Positions 63,536 through 64,000 of a stretch of DNA of 64,000 nucleotides are shown here, one piece after another. Made by a program: the position numbers and the translations under genes. Positions within the stretch are counted from its first letter, which is position 1. The number at the start of each line of letters is the position of its first letter. The notes below the pieces were generated by a model that ran no database searches, was not told the origin of the DNA, and was given only the letters and a program-made list of their open reading frames with translations. Origin of the DNA: Comamonadaceae bacterium UBA4962 (GTDB lineage Bacteria; Pseudomonadota; Gammaproteobacteria; Burkholderiales; Burkholderiaceae_C). The stretch spans positions 138,529-202,528 of the forward strand of contig DHAE01000019.1 in the NCBI GenBank assembly GCA_002397315.1, given 5' to 3'.

Positions 63536-64000
63536 TCAGGCCGCGGCCAGCCGCAGGCCGTCCGGGCCGCCCGCCGGGCTGCGCCGTGCCGGGGCCACGG
63601 CGGCGCCCGCCACGTCCGCGCCCGGCGGCAGCCGGAACTGCGCCACGGTGCGCGAGAGCGTTTCCGCCTGGAACTTCAGGCTGTCGGCGGCCGCGGCGCT
63701 TTCTTCCACCAGCGCGGCGTTCTGCTGCGTGACCTGGTCCAGTTGCTGCACGGCGTCGCCCACCTGGCCGATGCCGCTGGACTGCTCGGCGCTGGCGGCG
63801 CTGATTTCCGCGACCAGCGTGGACACCTCGGCCACCTGGGCCACGATGTCTTCCATCGTGAGGCCCGCCTGCGCCACGAGTTCGCTGCCGGCGTTCACGC
63901 GCGACACGCTGGTTTCGATCAGGGCCTTGATCTCCGCGGCGGCCTGCGCGCTGCGCTGCGCGAGGCTGCGCACCTCGGACGCCACCACGGCGAAGCCGCG
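63536..64000 (-). CDS. Methyl-accepting chemotaxis protein, C-terminal part (start outside window)
   Basis: About 155 codons of a third chemoreceptor whose beginning lies beyond base 64000. The reading frame enters from the window edge inside the conserved RGFAVVASEVRSLAQRSA segment of the signalling tip, so the internal Met near 63988 is not a start. The rest is the descending coiled coil (AEQSSGIGQV, QNAALVEESAAAADSL) and a Pro/Ala-rich tail without a CheR-docking pentapeptide. It lies 152 bp upstream of the other minus-strand receptor, in tandem. Confidence 0.93.
   Translation of the reverse strand, partial: RGFAVVASEVRSLAQRSAQAAAEIKALIETSVSRVNAGSELVAQAGLTMEDIVAQVAEVSTLVAEISAASAEQSSGIGQVGDAVQQLDQVTQQNAALVEESAAAADSLKFQAETLSRTVAQFRLPPGADVAGAAVAPARRSPAGGPDGLRLAAA

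Overview
The window is about 64 kb of a very GC-rich chromosome (around 70 % GC by eye) with dense coding, short spacers and the gene content of a Burkholderiales bacterium of the family Comamonadaceae, most like Acidovorax or Paracidovorax. This assignment is inferred from protein character and gene mix (ParC, ComEC, PpsR/PpsA, AhpC/AhpF, Bug-type receptors, several chemoreceptors), not from a database search. No rRNA, tRNA, CRISPR array or intact insertion sequence was seen.

Layout. 1-6 kb: the 3' part of parC with a clean terminator, a chemoreceptor, then pdxY, a RidA-like gene and a GFA-family gene on the minus strand. 6-12 kb: comEC, then a circularly permuted ATP-grasp gene and an alpha-E gene whose start is preceded by a partial, decayed copy of itself. 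12-20.6 kb: a VF530 gene, a LysR regulator divergent from an alpha/beta hydrolase that lacks its nucleophile, and a three-gene RND efflux operon behind a SoxR-type promoter. 20.8-23.7 kb: a succinate-semialdehyde-type dehydrogenase and an unrecognised protein with a Rossmann-like N-terminus. 23.7-32.4 kb: a minus-strand iron block: two TonB-dependent siderophore receptors, a PepSY membrane protein, DUF3649, DUF3325 and DUF4198 genes, a Fur-type promoter and bacterioferritin. 32.6-39.8 kb: ahpC and ahpF with an OxyR-like site, a giant CheB-CheR-PAS-kinase-receiver protein, and a small gene with a Fur box inside its promoter. 39.9-47 kb: the remnant of an Mrr-like nuclease, divergent ppsR/ppsA, and a DUF4212/sodium-solute symporter pair. 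47-55.6 kb: an FKBP isomerase, an HxlR-type regulator, a CoA transferase, a YddG-like exporter, and a LysR-linked D-tartrate cluster ending in a recognisable D(-)-tartrate dehydratase.

The most unusual part is 55.6-61.8 kb. An AT-rich island (55581-58386) breaks the GC-rich background and carries one gene fusing an ABC-type ATPase to a DUF4435/TOPRIM-like domain, the architecture of OLD/PARIS-type anti-phage proteins. After panE comes a protein with a colicin-like hydrophobic C-terminal half, followed by two paralogous small membrane proteins. This looks like a pore-forming toxin with duplicated immunity genes, and a 73-bp stretch of the two genes is almost identical. The window closes with one complete and one partial chemoreceptor on the minus strand.

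Working links: the Fur-type promoter at 31.7 kb probably drives the siderophore receptor/PepSY block next to the iron-storage gene; OxyR-like control fits ahpC/ahpF; the SoxR-type promoter links the efflux pump to redox-active compounds; PpsR and PpsA with the adjacent symporter fit gluconeogenic growth on small organic acids; LysR, receptor, short-chain dehydrogenase and tartrate dehydratase form a sugar-acid catabolic unit.
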